Source: Bordetella parapertussis (lineage in GTDB: Bacteria > Pseudomonadota > Gammaproteobacteria > Burkholderiales > Burkholderiaceae_B). From it: DNA of 7,544 nt. Position 1 is the first letter of the stretch. Each line of letters opens with the position of its first letter. The notes beneath the pieces were generated by a model. The model did not search any database. It had not been told where the DNA came from and worked only from the letters and a program-made list of their open reading frames with translations. Positions 6,463-7,544 of the stretch are shown piece after piece. Location of the stretch: NCBI GenBank assembly GCA_945862495.1, contig CAMAYM010000118.1:1-7544 (forward strand), read 5' to 3'. The position numbers were made by a program, and so were the translations under genes.

Positions 6463-7544
6463 TAAACGGATTGTGTTGGGTTTGAGTGGTGGCATTGCCT
6501 GCTACAAGGCCGCCGACCTCGTTCGCAGACTGATCGAAAGAGGTGCGCAAGTCGATGTTGTTATGACTGAAGCTGCAACACGTTTTATTACACCTGTGAC
6601 CATGCAAGCCTTGAGCGGTCGGCCTGTGTTTGTGGATGCTTGGGATAATCGTGTGCACAACAATATGGCGCATATTCAGCTGTCAAGAGGCGCTGACGCC
6701 ATCCTAATTGCACCGGCTTCTGCAGACTTCATGGCCAAGCTTGTACAAGGCCGTGCAGATGATCTGCTCTCTACACTGTGCCTTGCCCGTGCATGCCCAT
6801 TACTGGTCGCACCTGCGATGAATCGCGAAATGTGGCTCGCTGCCCCTACGCAACGAAATGTCACACAACTGACGCAAGACGGTATCGAAATATTAGGTCC
6901 TGGCAGTGGTGAGCAGGCGTGTGGCGAGACCGGAGATGGTCGCATGCTGGAGCCACTTCAGATTGTTGCTGAGCTAAAGCGCTTTTTTCAACCTAAGCTA
7001 CTTGCAGGCTTACGTGTTCTTTTGACGGCTGGACCCACCGTTGAGCCCATTGATCCCGTCCGAGTCCTGAGTAATCGCTCCTCTGGAAAGACTGGTTACG
7101 CGCTAGCCGAAGCAGCTTGGGAAGCAGGTGCCAGGGTTACGCTCATATCAGGACCGACATCATTGCCATGCCCCTTTGGCGTCACGCGCTTAAATGTTGA
7201 AACGGCTCAGCACATGCGTGATGTGGTGATGTCAAATTTATCCGGTCAAGATATTTTTATCGCTGTGGCGGCGGTAGCCGACTGGCGAATTGGAAACATA
7301 TCTTCCGAGAAAATAAAGAAAGATGGGACCTCGACTCCAGAACTCAAGTTTGTGGCCAATCCAGATATCCTTGCAGAGGTTGCCGCACAAAAATCAGGTC
7401 CTTGGTGCGTAGGATTTGCTGCTGAAACAGAAAACCTCTCTGAATTCGCTCATGCCAAGAGACTTCGCAAAGGTATCCCGATGCTCATCGGAAACCTGGC
7501 TCAACATGTCATGGATGCGGATCACACATCAGTTACAGTTTTTG
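6446..7544 (+). CDS. coaBC: Bifunctional phosphopantothenoylcysteine decarboxylase / phosphopantothenate-cysteine ligase CoaBC, 3' end missing
   Basis: CoaBC (also called Dfp) joins cysteine to 4'-phosphopantothenate using CTP (CoaB half), then decarboxylates the product with FMN to 4'-phosphopantetheine (CoaC half), on the way to coenzyme A. 366 codons are present before the right edge, out of roughly 400 in the family. The N-terminal flavoprotein domain has LGLSGGIACYKA (11-22), the catalytic His76 in AHIQL, the PAMN motif with Asn126, and Cys159 in QACGETGDGRM, the flexible-flap cysteine. The CoaB domain begins near residue 187 with LLTAGPTVEPID and has Asn210 in SNRSSGK, AAVADWR (275-281) and Lys289 in KIKK. 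Asn210 and Lys289 match the E. coli positions exactly. The start lies inside lspA with GGGG at 6437-6440 five bases upstream. Its operon partner RibF makes the FMN that the CoaC half needs. In related genomes dut often follows, but it is outside this window. Confidence 0.96.
   Translation, partial: MQDLLDKRIVLGLSGGIACYKAADLVRRLIERGAQVDVVMTEAATRFITPVTMQALSGRPVFVDAWDNRVHNNMAHIQLSRGADAILIAPASADFMAKLVQGRADDLLSTLCLARACPLLVAPAMNREMWLAAPTQRNVTQLTQDGIEILGPGSGEQACGETGDGRMLEPLQIVAELKRFFQPKLLAGLRVLLTAGPTVEPIDPVRVLSNRSSGKTGYALAEAAWEAGARVTLISGPTSLPCPFGVTRLNVETAQHMRDVVMSNLSGQDIFIAVAAVADWRIGNISSEKIKKDGTSTPELKFVANPDILAEVAAQKSGPWCVGFAAETENLSEFAHAKRLRKGIPMLIGNLAQHVMDADHTSVTVF

Overview
The window is a compact housekeeping region from a betaproteobacterium. 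The gene order (RsmB-like methyltransferase and purN diverging from ribF-ileS-lspA-coaBC) and the protein signatures, recalled rather than searched, fit Burkholderiales, most likely an Alcaligenaceae-like lineage. Base composition looks moderate rather than strongly GC-rich. Nothing indicates a mobile element, phage, CRISPR array or RNA gene. Six protein genes fill nearly all of the sequence.

Left part, minus strand (1-2074): purN, the formyl-transfer enzyme of purine synthesis, is followed by an RsmB/NOP-family RNA cytosine-5 methyltransferase that runs off the left edge. Their stop and start codons overlap as ATGA, so they are very probably co-transcribed and translationally coupled.

Centre (2075-2118): a 44-bp gap separates the start codons of purN (minus) and ribF (plus). 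It must contain or overlap the start signals of at least one operon. It holds a plausible minus-strand promoter, with a perfect 10-bp palindrome in the spacer between its two hexamers.

Right part, plus strand (2119-7544): ribF, ileS, lspA and coaBC follow one another with an 11-nt overlap, a 2-nt gap and a 17-nt overlap, which marks a single operon. RibF makes FMN and FAD. IleS charges tRNA-Ile. LspA removes prolipoprotein signal peptides. CoaBC makes 4'-phosphopantetheine for coenzyme A, and its CoaC half uses FMN, the product of RibF. coaBC is cut by the right edge.

All catalytic motifs that I could check are intact, and I see no frameshift or pseudogene. I found no undescribed system. The points most worth a second look are the tiny divergent control region with its palindrome, the disordered basic N-terminus of the RNA methyltransferase, and the FMN supply link inside the operon.
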